A stretch of 13,845 nt of DNA from Verrucomicrobiota bacterium (GCA_018610125.1 JAHEOI010000038.1:1-13845), one strand, 5' to 3'; shown: positions 1-7,863, counted from the first letter of the stretch. Numbers and translations: made by a program. Notes: generated from the sequence alone by a model not told the origin.

Positions 1-57
1 AAACCTCCCGACTTTCTCCTTGACCACCCGATGCGACGCCCGTTTAATCGAGGGCAT

Positions 58-1722
58 ATGGCCCGAAAGGAAACATCTCAGTCTATTCGGTATGGCCGCT
101 TGGCGGCGATTCTAGCGGCAAGCGCAACTTTCATCTTCGGCGCCGCCACAGTCCAGGCGGGAAAAGGGGTAAATCTCGTTCAGAAAGGAGATCACCTCCG
201 TGTTGAGATCGATGGGAAGCTCTTCACGAAATATCACTTCGATGATGTGAAGCTGCGCCCCTTCTTTTACCCGGTCTTCGGCCCAAACGAAATCCAGATG
301 ACCCGAAACTATCCGATGAAGGAGGATGTGCCGGGAGAATCGAGCGATCATTCCCACCACACAGGGCTCTTCTTTGCCCAGGATAAGGTCAATGGTGGTT
401 TTTTCTGGCATGACAATCGGATCAAGCACGACAAATTCCTGGAGATCGAATCCGGCAAGCAAAGTGGGCATTTTACGACGCGCAATCGGTGGGTGCTCGA
501 GGACGGCGAGGTGGTCTGCACCGACGTCCGCACGTGCCGCTTTTATGCCACGGAAGACGGACGCTTCCTCGACTTCACAATCACGCTCAAGGCTTCCGAA
601 GGCGAAGCGGTTACGATCGGCGACACAAAGGAAGGAACCATGGCCATTCGCGTGGCCGCTCCCCTCCGCGTTGAAGGCGAAGTCGGAAACGGCGAGATCG
701 TGAACAGCAACGGCCAACGGAATCGAAACGCATGGGGGAAGCGGGCCAAATGGTGCGACTATCACGGCACCGTCGACGACCAGCAAGTCGGTGTTTCGAT
801 TTTCGATCATCCTTACAATCCCCGTCACCCGACGTGGTGGCATGTGCGGACCTACGGCTTATTCGCGGCAAATCCGTTTGGTATTCATAACTTCGAAGAC
901 AAGCCGGAAGGGGTCGGCGATTACCTGATTCCGGAAGGACAGAAAGCCACATTCCGATATCGGTTTTACTTCCACGAAGGTGACGAGGAAGAAGCCAATG
1001 TCGAGGCTCACTACCAGGACTTTGCTTCGCCCAACCCGCCGGGAACCGGTTCACACGGCAAGTCCGCGGCATTGAAAGGCCCGCCGGCCCCGGAGAGTTA
1101 TCATCTCGCTTATTCTCAAAACTTCGAAGGAAAGAATCCCTTGGACGATTTCGTCTTTACCGATCCGGAAGCGTGGCGGCTCGGAAGCGGAAAGGATGGC
1201 CATGCCCTCGAGCTGTACCAAGGGAGCGACTATGACCCGCCACACCGCTCTCCTCACAACATCGCGCTGATCCAAGGCAAGGAGCTCAAGGACTTTATCC
1301 TGGAAGCCGATTTACTCCAAACCGGGGAGGAATATGGACATCGTGACATGTGTCTCTTCTTCGGCTTTAAGGATCCCGCTCACTATTACTACTCCCATAT
1401 TGCAACCAGCACGGACGCTCATGCGCATAACGTGTTTATCGTGAATGAGGCGGCCCGGACCAAGATCTCCCATAAGACAACCGAGGGCATCGATTGGGGC
1501 GACAAGAAATGGCATACGGTCCGCATCGAGCGCCGCTCAGAGGAGGGCACGATCAAGGTCTACTTCGACGATCTCGAAGATCCGATCATGGAAGCCAACG
1601 ATAAACATTTCAACGGGCATATCGGCTTCGGGTCATTTGATGACGTCGGCAAGATCGACAATATCCGCATTTGGGCCCCGTCAGCGAAACAAGAACGGAT
1701 CTCGGAATTCCACGGGAAGTAG
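58..1722 (+). CDS. Secreted DUF6807 (PmoA-like) protein with C-terminal concanavalin/LamG-like domain
   Basis: Residue numbers count from the in-frame ATG at 31. The protein starts with a basic stretch, a hydrophobic core (residues 24-40) and a VQA/GK junction near residue 43, which reads as a Sec signal peptide, so it is probably periplasmic or exported. Residues 45-335 resemble the DUF6807 family, often labelled PmoA although unrelated to methane oxidation. The His-rich DHSHHTGLFFA motif (106-116) and following NGGFFW fit that family. Residues 353-555 look like the concanavalin-type fold found in DUF1080/3-keto-disaccharide hydrolase proteins (NFEGKNP near the start, WHTVRIER, GHIGFGSFDD, IDNIRIWAP at the end). 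A role in sugar or glycan handling is inferred; no reaction can be named. I chose the ATG at 58 because GAGGG precedes it at short spacing and it gives a compact signal peptide. The ATG at 31 is possible, and the frame is open to the window edge, so the true start could lie outside. Confidence 0.8.
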   Translation: MARKETSQSIRYGRLAAILAASATFIFGAATVQAGKGVNLVQKGDHLRVEIDGKLFTKYHFDDVKLRPFFYPVFGPNEIQMTRNYPMKEDVPGESSDHSHHTGLFFAQDKVNGGFFWHDNRIKHDKFLEIESGKQSGHFTTRNRWVLEDGEVVCTDVRTCRFYATEDGRFLDFTITLKASEGEAVTIGDTKEGTMAIRVAAPLRVEGEVGNGEIVNSNGQRNRNAWGKRAKWCDYHGTVDDQQVGVSIFDHPYNPRHPTWWHVRTYGLFAANPFGIHNFEDKPEGVGDYLIPEGQKATFRYRFYFHEGDEEEANVEAHYQDFASPNPPGTGSHGKSAALKGPPAPESYHLAYSQNFEGKNPLDDFVFTDPEAWRLGSGKDGHALELYQGSDYDPPHRSPHNIALIQGKELKDFILEADLLQTGEEYGHRDMCLFFGFKDPAHYYYSHIATSTDAHAHNVFIVNEAARTKISHKTTEGIDWGDKKWHTVRIERRSEEGTIKVYFDDLEDPIMEANDKHFNGHIGFGSFDDVGKIDNIRIWAPSAKQERISEFHGK

Positions 1723-1738
1723 CTCAGGGCTGTTGCGG

Positions 1739-1796
1739 TAGGGACCGCACTCCGCTGCGGTCCGCTCTTGGACGTCGGGGACGACATCCCTATCAG
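1739..1796. repeat. Two inverted copies of a TAGGGAC hairpin repeat
   Basis: Two hairpins stand back to back just after the DUF6807 gene. The first, on the plus strand, has stem GGACCGCA (1742-1749), six-base loop, TGCGGTCC (1756-1763). The second, read on the minus strand from 1796, begins CTGATAGGGATGTC, has a CCCC-containing loop and ends GACGTCC (1776-1770), with one stem mismatch. Both open with TAGGGA and close with GTCC, matching the two copies at 7538-7603. The stems differ in sequence but keep pairing, which supports a structural element. It may also act as a terminator for the upstream gene, though no T-run follows. A dispersed REP-like element is the best reading; genome-wide copy number is unknown. 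Confidence 0.75.
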
Positions 1797-1853
1797 GTTG
1801 AGCTCCTTCCTTCTCCCACAGACCGCCGTCGCAAAGATTCCTGCCTTGTCGGT

Positions 1854-1882
1854 TTTACAGCGCCTAGCTGGTAGTCTATTCT
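1854..1882 (+). promoter_or_regulatory. Sigma70-type promoter for cimA (operon)
   Basis: TTTACA (1854-1859, five of six matches to the -35 consensus) and TATTCT (1877-1882, four of six to the -10) are separated by 17 bases. The predicted transcript start near 1889 gives a leader of about 20 bases before the cimA ATG. It is the best-spaced promoter in the window and sits downstream of a hairpin repeat, as expected for the head of a transcription unit. Prediction only. Confidence 0.45.
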
Positions 1883-1909
1883 ATATGTCGCTAGGGTGTT
1901 GTGTAACCT

Positions 1910-3496
1910 ATGAGACCGGACGTTGAAATATATGACACGACTCTCAGGGATGGGAGTCAGGGCGAGAGCGTGAGCTTTTCGGTAATCGACAAGGTTCGGA
2001 TTGCCGAGCGACTCGATGCCAACGGATTTCACTTTATTGAGGGCGGATGGCCGGGCTCGAATCCAAAAGACATCGAGTTTTTTGACAAGACCAAAGGAAG
2101 ACGGTTTCAAACCGCCCGGCTCGCGGCTTTCGGCTCGACACGGCGCAAGCAAGTTAATGTGGCCGAGGATGATCAGATTCGGCTGCTCCTCGAAGCAGAA
2201 ACACCGGTGATCACCATCTTTGGTAAGACCTGGCTGCTGCATGTCAAAGAAGTGCTCCACACCTCGGCGAACGAGAACCTCAAAATGATTGAGGAAACTG
2301 TTCGATACCTCAAAGACAACGGCAAAGAGGTCGTTTACGACGCCGAGCATGCCTTCGACGGATACAAGAACGATCCGGATTATGCGTTGGCCACGTTCGA
2401 GGCGGCTGAGCGAGGCGGCGCTGACATTGTCGTCCTGTGCGACACCAACGGCGGGTGCTTGCCGTCGGAAATTCGCGATATCATGAATGCGACCCGCAAA
2501 CGCCTCAAAGGGCGTATCGGCATTCATACCCACGACGATATCGGCCTAGGTGTGGCGAATGCGCTTGCGGCGATTGAAGCGGGCGCCGACCAAATTCAAG
2601 GGACCATCAACGGTTACGGCGAGCGAACCGGGAATTGTAACCTGACCACAGCGATCCCGAACATTGCGTTCAAAATGGGCAAATCATGCCTCCCCGAGTC
2701 CTCATTGGCCAACTTAAAAGAGATTTCCCAGTTTGTGGACGAGATGGCCAACCTGCGTCATGACCCCAGGCAGCCTTGGGTCGGGGCTTCGGCGTTTGCT
2801 CATAAGGGCGGCATGCACGTCAATGCGGTGCAAAAGATCGCCCATAGCTTTGAGCACATCAACCCGGAGGTCGTTGGGAATCGCCGTCGCATCCTGGTCA
2901 GTGAGCTGGCCGGACGCAGTAACATTGTCCTTAAGGCTCAAGAGCTCGGTTTTCCGCTCTCCAATGACACACCGGAACTGCGAACGATCTTGAGTCGGAT
3001 CAAGCAGCTCGAGCATGAGGGTTACGAATTCGAAGCGGCCGAGGGCTCGTTGGCGTTGGTTATCATGAAGGCCCTCACCCATCGAGATCCCCCCTTTCAA
3101 GTGAAAAGCTACCACGTATCCATGCGCCGCGACGGCCCAAGCTCAGTCTGCGAAGCGACCATCAAAGTGACCGTCGGGGACCGTATGGCTTACACCGTTG
3201 CCGAAGGGGACGGCCCCGTCAACGCCCTAGACGGCGCCCTGCGTGCCGGGCTTATTCAGTTTTACCCCGAGCTGAAAAGCATCTATTTGACTGATTACAA
3301 GGTCCGCATCCTCGGGGGCTATGATGGGACCGCCGCCAAGACGCGAGTGCTGATCGATTCTTCCAACGGCAAAGAAGAATGGGGAACCGTCGGGGCAAGC
3401 GACAATATCATCGAAGCAAGCCTTTACGCCTTGACCGACAGTATCGAATACCCCCTCCTGAAAGAGGCGATCAGCAAGCAGCCTTCTTCCGAATAG
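1910..3496 (+). CDS. cimA: Citramalate synthase
   Basis: Condenses acetyl-CoA with pyruvate to (R)-citramalate, the entry to the threonine-independent route to 2-oxobutyrate and isoleucine. The 528-residue protein has the HMGL-like TIM barrel: YDTTLRDGSQGE at 8-19, IEGGWPGSNPKD near 43-54, the metal-binding HTHDD at 206-210 and GTINGYGERTGNC at 231-243. A linker region follows, then a LeuA-type regulatory dimerisation domain from about residue 400 (IKVTVGDRMAYTVAEGDGPV; DYKVRILGG). The length and the -QGE after DTTLRDGS fit the cimA branch (TIGR00977 type) rather than 2-isopropylmalate synthase or homocitrate synthase, which are the alternatives. The ATG has only a weak AGGGTG about 11 bases upstream. 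valS follows after 60 bases on the same strand, so they are probably co-transcribed. Cytosolic. Confidence 0.93.
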   Translation: MRPDVEIYDTTLRDGSQGESVSFSVIDKVRIAERLDANGFHFIEGGWPGSNPKDIEFFDKTKGRRFQTARLAAFGSTRRKQVNVAEDDQIRLLLEAETPVITIFGKTWLLHVKEVLHTSANENLKMIEETVRYLKDNGKEVVYDAEHAFDGYKNDPDYALATFEAAERGGADIVVLCDTNGGCLPSEIRDIMNATRKRLKGRIGIHTHDDIGLGVANALAAIEAGADQIQGTINGYGERTGNCNLTTAIPNIAFKMGKSCLPESSLANLKEISQFVDEMANLRHDPRQPWVGASAFAHKGGMHVNAVQKIAHSFEHINPEVVGNRRRILVSELAGRSNIVLKAQELGFPLSNDTPELRTILSRIKQLEHEGYEFEAAEGSLALVIMKALTHRDPPFQVKSYHVSMRRDGPSSVCEATIKVTVGDRMAYTVAEGDGPVNALDGALRAGLIQFYPELKSIYLTDYKVRILGGYDGTAAKTRVLIDSSNGKEEWGTVGASDNIIEASLYALTDSIEYPLLKEAISKQPSSE

Positions 3497-3556
3497 ACCA
3501 ATCCCCGGCAACCCGAGCAAGCGAAGTCGAGTCGAGTCGAAACGACAAATCGAATC

Positions 3557-6229
3557 ATGTCAGAGATACCCAAGGCTTACGAACCCCAATCGGTCGAAGA
3601 ACGATGGCATCAGTACTGGAGCGAACAGAACCTCTTCCAAGCCAATCCGTCATCGGCAAAACCGGCGTATTCCATTGTCATCCCACCTCCCAATGTGACC
3701 GGCGTGCTCACGCTGGGACACGTCCTCAATAACACCATTCAAGATGTGCTCGCCCGTTTCTCGCGAATGAAACGGTTTGAAGTGCTATGGCTCCCCGGGA
3801 CGGATCACGCCGGCATCGCCACCCAGTCCGTCGTCGAAAAGCACCTCCGACAACAGGGCGTCATGAGCCATCGCGATGACCTCGGTCGCGAAAAGTTCCT
3901 GGAAAAGGCTTGGGAGTGGAAAGAGAAACATGGCGGCATCATTATCCAACAATTGAAAAAGCTGGGGTGCTCGTGCGATTGGACGCGTGAGCGCTTTACC
4001 ATGGACGATCACTACTCGCGCTGCGTTCAGAAAGTCTTTGTCGACCTGTATCACAAAGGGCTGATCTATCGCGGGAAGCGGATGGTGAATTGGTGTCCGG
4101 TTTCATTAACCGCCCTCTCGGATGAAGAGGTCATCATGACCGAGGAAAAGGGGCAGCTCTGGCATTTCCGGTATCCTTGCCTCAATGACGACGGAACCCC
4201 CAGCTCCGAGGAGCATGTCGTGGTCGCAACCACCCGACCCGAGACCATGCTCGGCGACGAAGCGGTCGCGGTTAACCCGAATGACCCGCGGTACCAATCC
4301 CTTATCGGTCGGGAGCTCCTGCTCCCGCTCCAGAATAAACGGATCCCGGTCATCCGGGACGAGCTCGTCGATCCGGAATTCGGGACCGGCTGTGTCAAGG
4401 TAACCCCCGCTCACGATCCGGCGGACTATGAAATCGGCCTTCGACACGACCTTCCATTTACCGTTGTAATCGCGCCGGATGGACGGATGAATCACGCAGC
4501 GGGCGAGGACTTTGAGGGCCTCGATCGCATGGAAGCGAGAAAAGCGGTCGCCGAACGGATGGAGGAGGAAGGCTACCTCGAAAAGGTCGAGTCGTACACC
4601 CACAATGTCGGCTACAGTGAGCGGAGTCATGTCCCGATTGAGCCTTATCTAAGCGAGCAGTGGTTCTTACGCTACCCCGCAGTCCGGGAAGCGACCGAGG
4701 CGGTCGCCGATGGCAAGATCCGCTTTTTCCCAGAGCGATGGGCCAAAAGCTACCTCCATTGGATGGAGAATATTCGCGACTGGTGCATTTCCCGTCAGCT
4801 CTGGTGGGGACATCGAATCCCGGTTTGGTACCACCGGGAAACCGGCGAGATGCATTGTGATCTCGAGCCGCCGAAAGACCCCGAAAACTGGGAGCAAGAT
4901 GCCGACGTGCTCGACACCTGGTTCAGTTCGTGGCTCTGGCCGTTTGCCACAATGGGCTGGCCCGAGCAGACCGAAACGCTTCGGAAGTTCTATCCGACGA
5001 CCGATCTGGTCACCGGCCCGGATATCCTCTTCTTCTGGGTTGCCCGGATGATCATGGCAGGCTACGAGCTCATGGGAGAACGCCCCTTCCATAATGTCTA
5101 CTTTACCGGGATCATTCGGGACAAGCATGGGCGAAAGATGTCCAAGAGCCTCGGCAACTCTCCCGATCCACTTGCCCTGATCGAACAATACGGCGCCGAC
5201 GCCCTCCGCTTCGGAGTAATGCGCTCGGCCCCGCTCGGTCAAGACTTGCTCTTCGATGAAAAGCATGTCGAGCTCGGTCGGAACTTCTGTAACAAGCTCT
5301 GGAATGCCTGCCGTTTCCGTCAGCTCCAAGGCGGCGAAACCGAGGGCGAAATCAGCCCCTCCCACTTAACCTCGGACGACAAATGGATTTTACTGCGACT
5401 CGACACTGCGATCCGGGAAATCACCGATGCCTTGGAGGGATATCGTTTCAATGAAGCCGCCCAAGTTCTCTATCGCTTTCTATGGAGCGAATATTGCGAC
5501 TGGTATATCGAAGCGAGCAAGGCCCTCCTTCAAAGCACGGTGGCAGAGGTCCGCAATAACTCTCTGGCAGTGACCGATTTTGTGCTGAGTCACGCGCTCC
5601 GGCTCCTGCATCCATTTCTGCCCTTTATTACCGAAGAGCTGTGGCACGGCCTGGGATACAACAATGGGCTGCCAAGTGACCAAGGAGGAACGACGATCGG
5701 CTTCGCAAATTGGCCGAAACCGCTCGACGATGATTTCAAACAGGTGTATGGCCTCGATGAGAGCGACGAGCGGTTCGTTGCGGCCAAATACGACATGGTC
5801 ACGAAAGGGCGAAACCTCCGGCGTGAATACAAGATCCCATCCAATCAAAGGATCCGGTACGTCTTCAAACCGAATGCCCCGATCAGCGAGCACGAAAAGA
5901 GCGTGCTCAAAGTGCTTTTGAATGCGGAACCGCTCGAGGTTTCTCCCGACATGCAGCCGCCCAAAGGGACCCCGCAAGTCCTCTCCCAGATCGGCGAGCT
6001 CTATCTCCCAGTCGAGGGCCTGATCGACGTTGAGGCCGAGACCAATCGCCTCAACCGAGAGCTGGAAAAAGTCGAGCTGGAAATCGAAAAGGTCCAAACG
6101 AAGCTTAACAATCCCAATTTCACGCAAAAGGCCCCGGAAGCCGTGCTGGAAGAGCACCGACAGCGGCTTCATGATTGGCAAGAACGCTATAACCAGGTCA
6201 AAGCGGCCGTCGATGCCTTAAAGCATTAG
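3557..6229 (+). CDS. valS: Valyl-tRNA synthetase (ValRS)
   Basis: Class I aminoacyl-tRNA synthetase charging tRNA-Val, complete at 890 residues. PPPNVTG (43-49) leads into the signature motif, which here reads T-L-G-H (52-55) instead of HIGH. The second catalytic motif is intact as KMSKSLGN (527-534). The CP1 editing domain carries TTRPETMLGD (225-234) and KVTPAHDPADYEIG, so removal of mis-charged threonine should be retained. WCISRQLWWGHRIPVWY and the DADVLDTWFSSWLWPF block are typical ValRS core. An anticodon-binding domain follows, and the last about 70 residues (LIDVEAETNRLNRELEKVE onward) form the coiled-coil arm characteristic of ValRS. No Shine-Dalgarno is visible before the ATG; the leader instead has AGTCG three times in tandem (3525-3539). 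It lies between cimA and an inositol-phosphatase gene that starts 7 bases downstream. Confidence 0.97.
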   Translation: MSEIPKAYEPQSVEERWHQYWSEQNLFQANPSSAKPAYSIVIPPPNVTGVLTLGHVLNNTIQDVLARFSRMKRFEVLWLPGTDHAGIATQSVVEKHLRQQGVMSHRDDLGREKFLEKAWEWKEKHGGIIIQQLKKLGCSCDWTRERFTMDDHYSRCVQKVFVDLYHKGLIYRGKRMVNWCPVSLTALSDEEVIMTEEKGQLWHFRYPCLNDDGTPSSEEHVVVATTRPETMLGDEAVAVNPNDPRYQSLIGRELLLPLQNKRIPVIRDELVDPEFGTGCVKVTPAHDPADYEIGLRHDLPFTVVIAPDGRMNHAAGEDFEGLDRMEARKAVAERMEEEGYLEKVESYTHNVGYSERSHVPIEPYLSEQWFLRYPAVREATEAVADGKIRFFPERWAKSYLHWMENIRDWCISRQLWWGHRIPVWYHRETGEMHCDLEPPKDPENWEQDADVLDTWFSSWLWPFATMGWPEQTETLRKFYPTTDLVTGPDILFFWVARMIMAGYELMGERPFHNVYFTGIIRDKHGRKMSKSLGNSPDPLALIEQYGADALRFGVMRSAPLGQDLLFDEKHVELGRNFCNKLWNACRFRQLQGGETEGEISPSHLTSDDKWILLRLDTAIREITDALEGYRFNEAAQVLYRFLWSEYCDWYIEASKALLQSTVAEVRNNSLAVTDFVLSHALRLLHPFLPFITEELWHGLGYNNGLPSDQGGTTIGFANWPKPLDDDFKQVYGLDESDERFVAAKYDMVTKGRNLRREYKIPSNQRIRYVFKPNAPISEHEKSVLKVLLNAEPLEVSPDMQPPKGTPQVLSQIGELYLPVEGLIDVEAETNRLNRELEKVELEIEKVQTKLNNPNFTQKAPEAVLEEHRQRLHDWQERYNQVKAAVDALKH

Positions 6230-6236
6230 CCTCATC

Positions 6237-7070
6237 ATGTCTCTCGATCGTCAAAAAGCACTCAATGTGGCCGTGGACGCGGCAAAAGCGGCCGGAGGCC
6301 TGATGAAGGCCAACCTTTTCGCCGAGAAGAAGACCACCTCGACCACGCAGTATGACATCAAGCTGGAACTGGATGTCGAGTGTCAGAGGACCATCGAAAC
6401 CATTCTGACGCGGGAGTACCCCGAGAGCTTTATCCTCGGAGAAGAAGGGGACACCGGCGACGAAGGCGCATCGCACCGCTGGGTAATCGACCCTATCGAT
6501 GGAACGGTCAATTTCACCTACGGCATCCCGCACGCCTGCGTCTCGATTGCCCTGCAGGAAAAAGGAAGCGAGGCGGGGACGGAGGCCTACCGGGACGGTT
6601 ATCAAACGACCGTGGCCGTCATCTATGACCCGTTTTGCGAGGAGCTTTGGACGGCAACACTGGGCGAGCCGGCCGCGCTCAACGGGATCCCCATTCAAGT
6701 CAGCAATCGCGACCGGCTCGAGGAGGCCTTGGTCTCGGTCGGCTTCTCGAAGAACGAGCAGACCCTTGATCAAATGCTGCCGGTGGTCAATGCACTGGCT
6801 TACGAAGTGAGAAAGATTCGGACGATGGGCGCCGCTGCACTCGCCATGGTTTATGTCGCTTCAGGGCGTTTTGATGGCTATGTTGAAAACAATATTCGCC
6901 TCTGGGATATCGCCGCGGGTGGATTAATTGTTGAGTCCGCCGGTGGCGTGTTCTGGCGCCGTGCCACCGAGGACCCGCATACTTTCCAAATCCTTGCTTC
7001 AAACCGAGCACTCCATGAGAAGCTGGCGAGCCGTTGCTTCAATCCCGACAAGATGTGGGGCCAAGAGTGA
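6237..7070 (+). CDS. Inositol-monophosphatase-family phosphatase
   Basis: Metal-dependent phosphatase of the FIG/IMPase superfamily, 277 residues, the usual length. The signature residues are present: GEEG (68-71) supplies the acidic ligand, WVIDPIDGTVNF (82-93) supplies D85 and D88, and WDIAAGGLIVESAGG (223-237) supplies the C-terminal aspartate. RTMGAAALAMVYVASGRFDGY (around 195-215) is the conserved helix region. Substrates in this family include inositol phosphates, histidinol phosphate, 3'-phosphoadenosine 5'-phosphate and fructose bisphosphate. The sequence alone does not decide among these, so I assign no symbol (SuhB, HisN and CysQ types all remain possible). The ATG lies 7 bases after the valS stop with no Shine-Dalgarno, suggesting translational coupling in the cimA-valS operon. 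Cytosolic; no signal peptide. Confidence 0.9.
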   Translation: MSLDRQKALNVAVDAAKAAGGLMKANLFAEKKTTSTTQYDIKLELDVECQRTIETILTREYPESFILGEEGDTGDEGASHRWVIDPIDGTVNFTYGIPHACVSIALQEKGSEAGTEAYRDGYQTTVAVIYDPFCEELWTATLGEPAALNGIPIQVSNRDRLEEALVSVGFSKNEQTLDQMLPVVNALAYEVRKIRTMGAAALAMVYVASGRFDGYVENNIRLWDIAAGGLIVESAGGVFWRRATEDPHTFQILASNRALHEKLASRCFNPDKMWGQE

Positions 7071-7071
7071 T

Positions 7072-7097
7072 CTCGACGCGCTTCGCGAGCTCTTTCC
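7072..7097 (+). terminator. Possible weak terminator after the cimA-valS operon
   Basis: CTCG (7072-7075) pairs with CGAG (7086-7089) and an inner CG/CG pair closes a short loop, followed by CTCTTT. The hairpin sits directly after the phosphatase stop codon. The stem is short and the T-run poor, so this is a weak candidate. Confidence 0.22.
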
Positions 7098-7186
7098 CAC
7101 CTGCGCAAGGAGTCGCAGCACCCTCGACAACCTGCCGCACCGCCGACGCAATAAAGCTTTCATTGGATCCAGCACAACAACAGCAG

Positions 7187-7215
7187 TTGACATTCGCCCT
7201 ATCTCCGCGCATTTT
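7187..7215 (+). promoter_or_regulatory. Possible rpsT promoter
   Basis: A perfect TTGACA at 7187-7192 stands 73 bases before rpsT. The sequence 16-18 bases downstream (around 7209-7216) is only AT-rich (CATTTTT) and not a good -10, so the element is half-supported. A separate rpsT transcript is plausible because the gene is 194 bases from its upstream neighbour. Confidence 0.28.
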
Positions 7216-7264
7216 TCTCTGCGGTCGTAACGTTGTGAAACCGGAAATAATTTGATTCGAAGGT

Positions 7265-7531
7265 ATGCCGAATAAGAAATCAGCCGAGCGTCGAATGCAC
7301 AGCAATGCCAGGCGGGGGCTTTACAACCGCCGGCACAGATCCCGGGTGCGTACGTTTGAGAAAGAATTCAAGGTCCTCTTGAATGAGGAGGACCACAACG
7401 AAGCGGTGCAGGCTTATCGACGGGCCAGCTCAGCGCTCGATCGAGCCGCAAAAACCGGTGCTATCCCAAAAGAGCGCGCCGATAAAAAGAAAGCCCGCCT
7501 CGCCACTCAGCTTAACACCATCGCTCAATAG
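7265..7531 (+). CDS. rpsT: 30S ribosomal protein S20 (bS20)
   Basis: Small basic 88-residue protein that binds 16S rRNA in the body of the 30S subunit early in assembly. The N-terminus MPNKKSAERRMHSNARR fits the S20 family start (the equivalent of ANIKSAKKR and its relatives), followed by the RSRVRTFEKEF helix. The C-terminal helix, AKTGAIPKERADKKKARLATQLN, matches the family's GVIHKNKAARKKSRL region. Length is normal. GAAGG (7259-7263) lies only one base before the ATG, too close for a standard Shine-Dalgarno. In many bacteria S20 represses its own translation; nothing here shows that directly. Two hairpins at 7545-7603 immediately downstream may end the transcript. The neighbouring tRNA genes converge on the same gap. 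Confidence 0.96.
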   Translation: MPNKKSAERRMHSNARRGLYNRRHRSRVRTFEKEFKVLLNEEDHNEAVQAYRRASSALDRAAKTGAIPKERADKKKARLATQLNTIAQ

Positions 7532-7537
7532 CCGGCG

Positions 7538-7603
7538 TTGATAGGGACCTCAACCCCGAGGTCCAGCGTTACCTCCCTGATAGGGACCTCGTCCCCGAGG
7601 TCC
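7538..7603. repeat. Two tandem TAGGGACCTC hairpin repeats, possible bidirectional terminator
   Basis: Two direct copies, TTGATAGGGACCTC- from 7538 and CTGATAGGGACCTC- from 7577, 39 bases apart. Each folds into a perfect 7-bp hairpin, GGACCTC/GAGGTCC, with a six-base loop (AACCCC at 7552-7557; GTCCCC at 7591-7596). They belong to the same family as 1739-1796. The second copy is followed by CACTTTTTCCCC, so rho-independent termination of rpsT is credible. The tRNA pair on the minus strand runs toward the same hairpins. The rest of this gap (7604-7723) shows only C/T-rich and GAA-rich simple sequence. Confidence 0.75.
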
Positions 7604-7723
7604 CACTTTTTCCCCTCCTCCCCGCCGTCCCACTTCTCTAAAGGAAAACCAATCAAGAAGGGGACATTGAAGACAGCATTCCGATCAGAACATTATCAGA
7701 AACAATAAAAGGAAGAAGAAGAA

Positions 7724-7801
7724 TGGTCGGAGCGACAGGATTCGAACCTGCGACATCCAGCTCCCAAAGCTGGCGCTCTAGCCAGGCTGAGCTACGCTCC
7801 G
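7724..7801 (-). tRNA. tRNA-Pro (anticodon UGG)
   Basis: Read on the minus strand, the acceptor CGGAGCG (7801-7795) pairs exactly with CGCTCCG (7734-7728), followed by discriminator A (7727) and an encoded CCA (7726-7724). The D-arm has GCTC/GAGC. The anticodon stem CCAGC/GCTGG encloses the loop TTTGGGA, placing UGG at 7766-7764 with G37, typical of tRNA-Pro. The T-arm is GCAGG-TTCGAAT-CCTGT. It lies 62 bases downstream of tRNA-Tyr and is probably processed from the same transcript. A T-rich trailer (TTCTTCTTCTTCC) follows the CCA. Confidence 0.95.
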
Positions 7802-7863
7802 TCCCTGGTTAACAATATGGCTCGTACCGGCCCATGAGCACAACAAAAATCTGAAGAAGAAAT

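Noticed and set aside
112..843. 243-codon open frame on the minus strand inside the DUF6807 gene
   Set aside because: No recognisable protein; it is antisense to a gene with a clear signal peptide and family motifs, as expected from GC-rich codon use.
58..1722. Particulate methane monooxygenase subunit, from the PmoA family name
   Set aside because: The protein is soluble and secreted, with no membrane helices or pMMO metal-site pattern; the label is a database misnomer.
1793..2533. 246-codon minus-strand open frame across the cimA promoter and 5' part
   Set aside because: Antisense to conserved cimA motifs and to the intergenic hairpin; no family resemblance.
4667..6181. Two long minus-strand open frames (4667-5365 and 5480-6181) inside valS
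   Set aside because: Both lie opposite well-conserved ValRS sequence and show no motifs or credible start signals.
7538..7603. CRISPR-like array from the tandem hairpin copies
   Set aside because: Only two copies with a 12-base spacer and no cas genes; the same unit recurs elsewhere as isolated hairpins.
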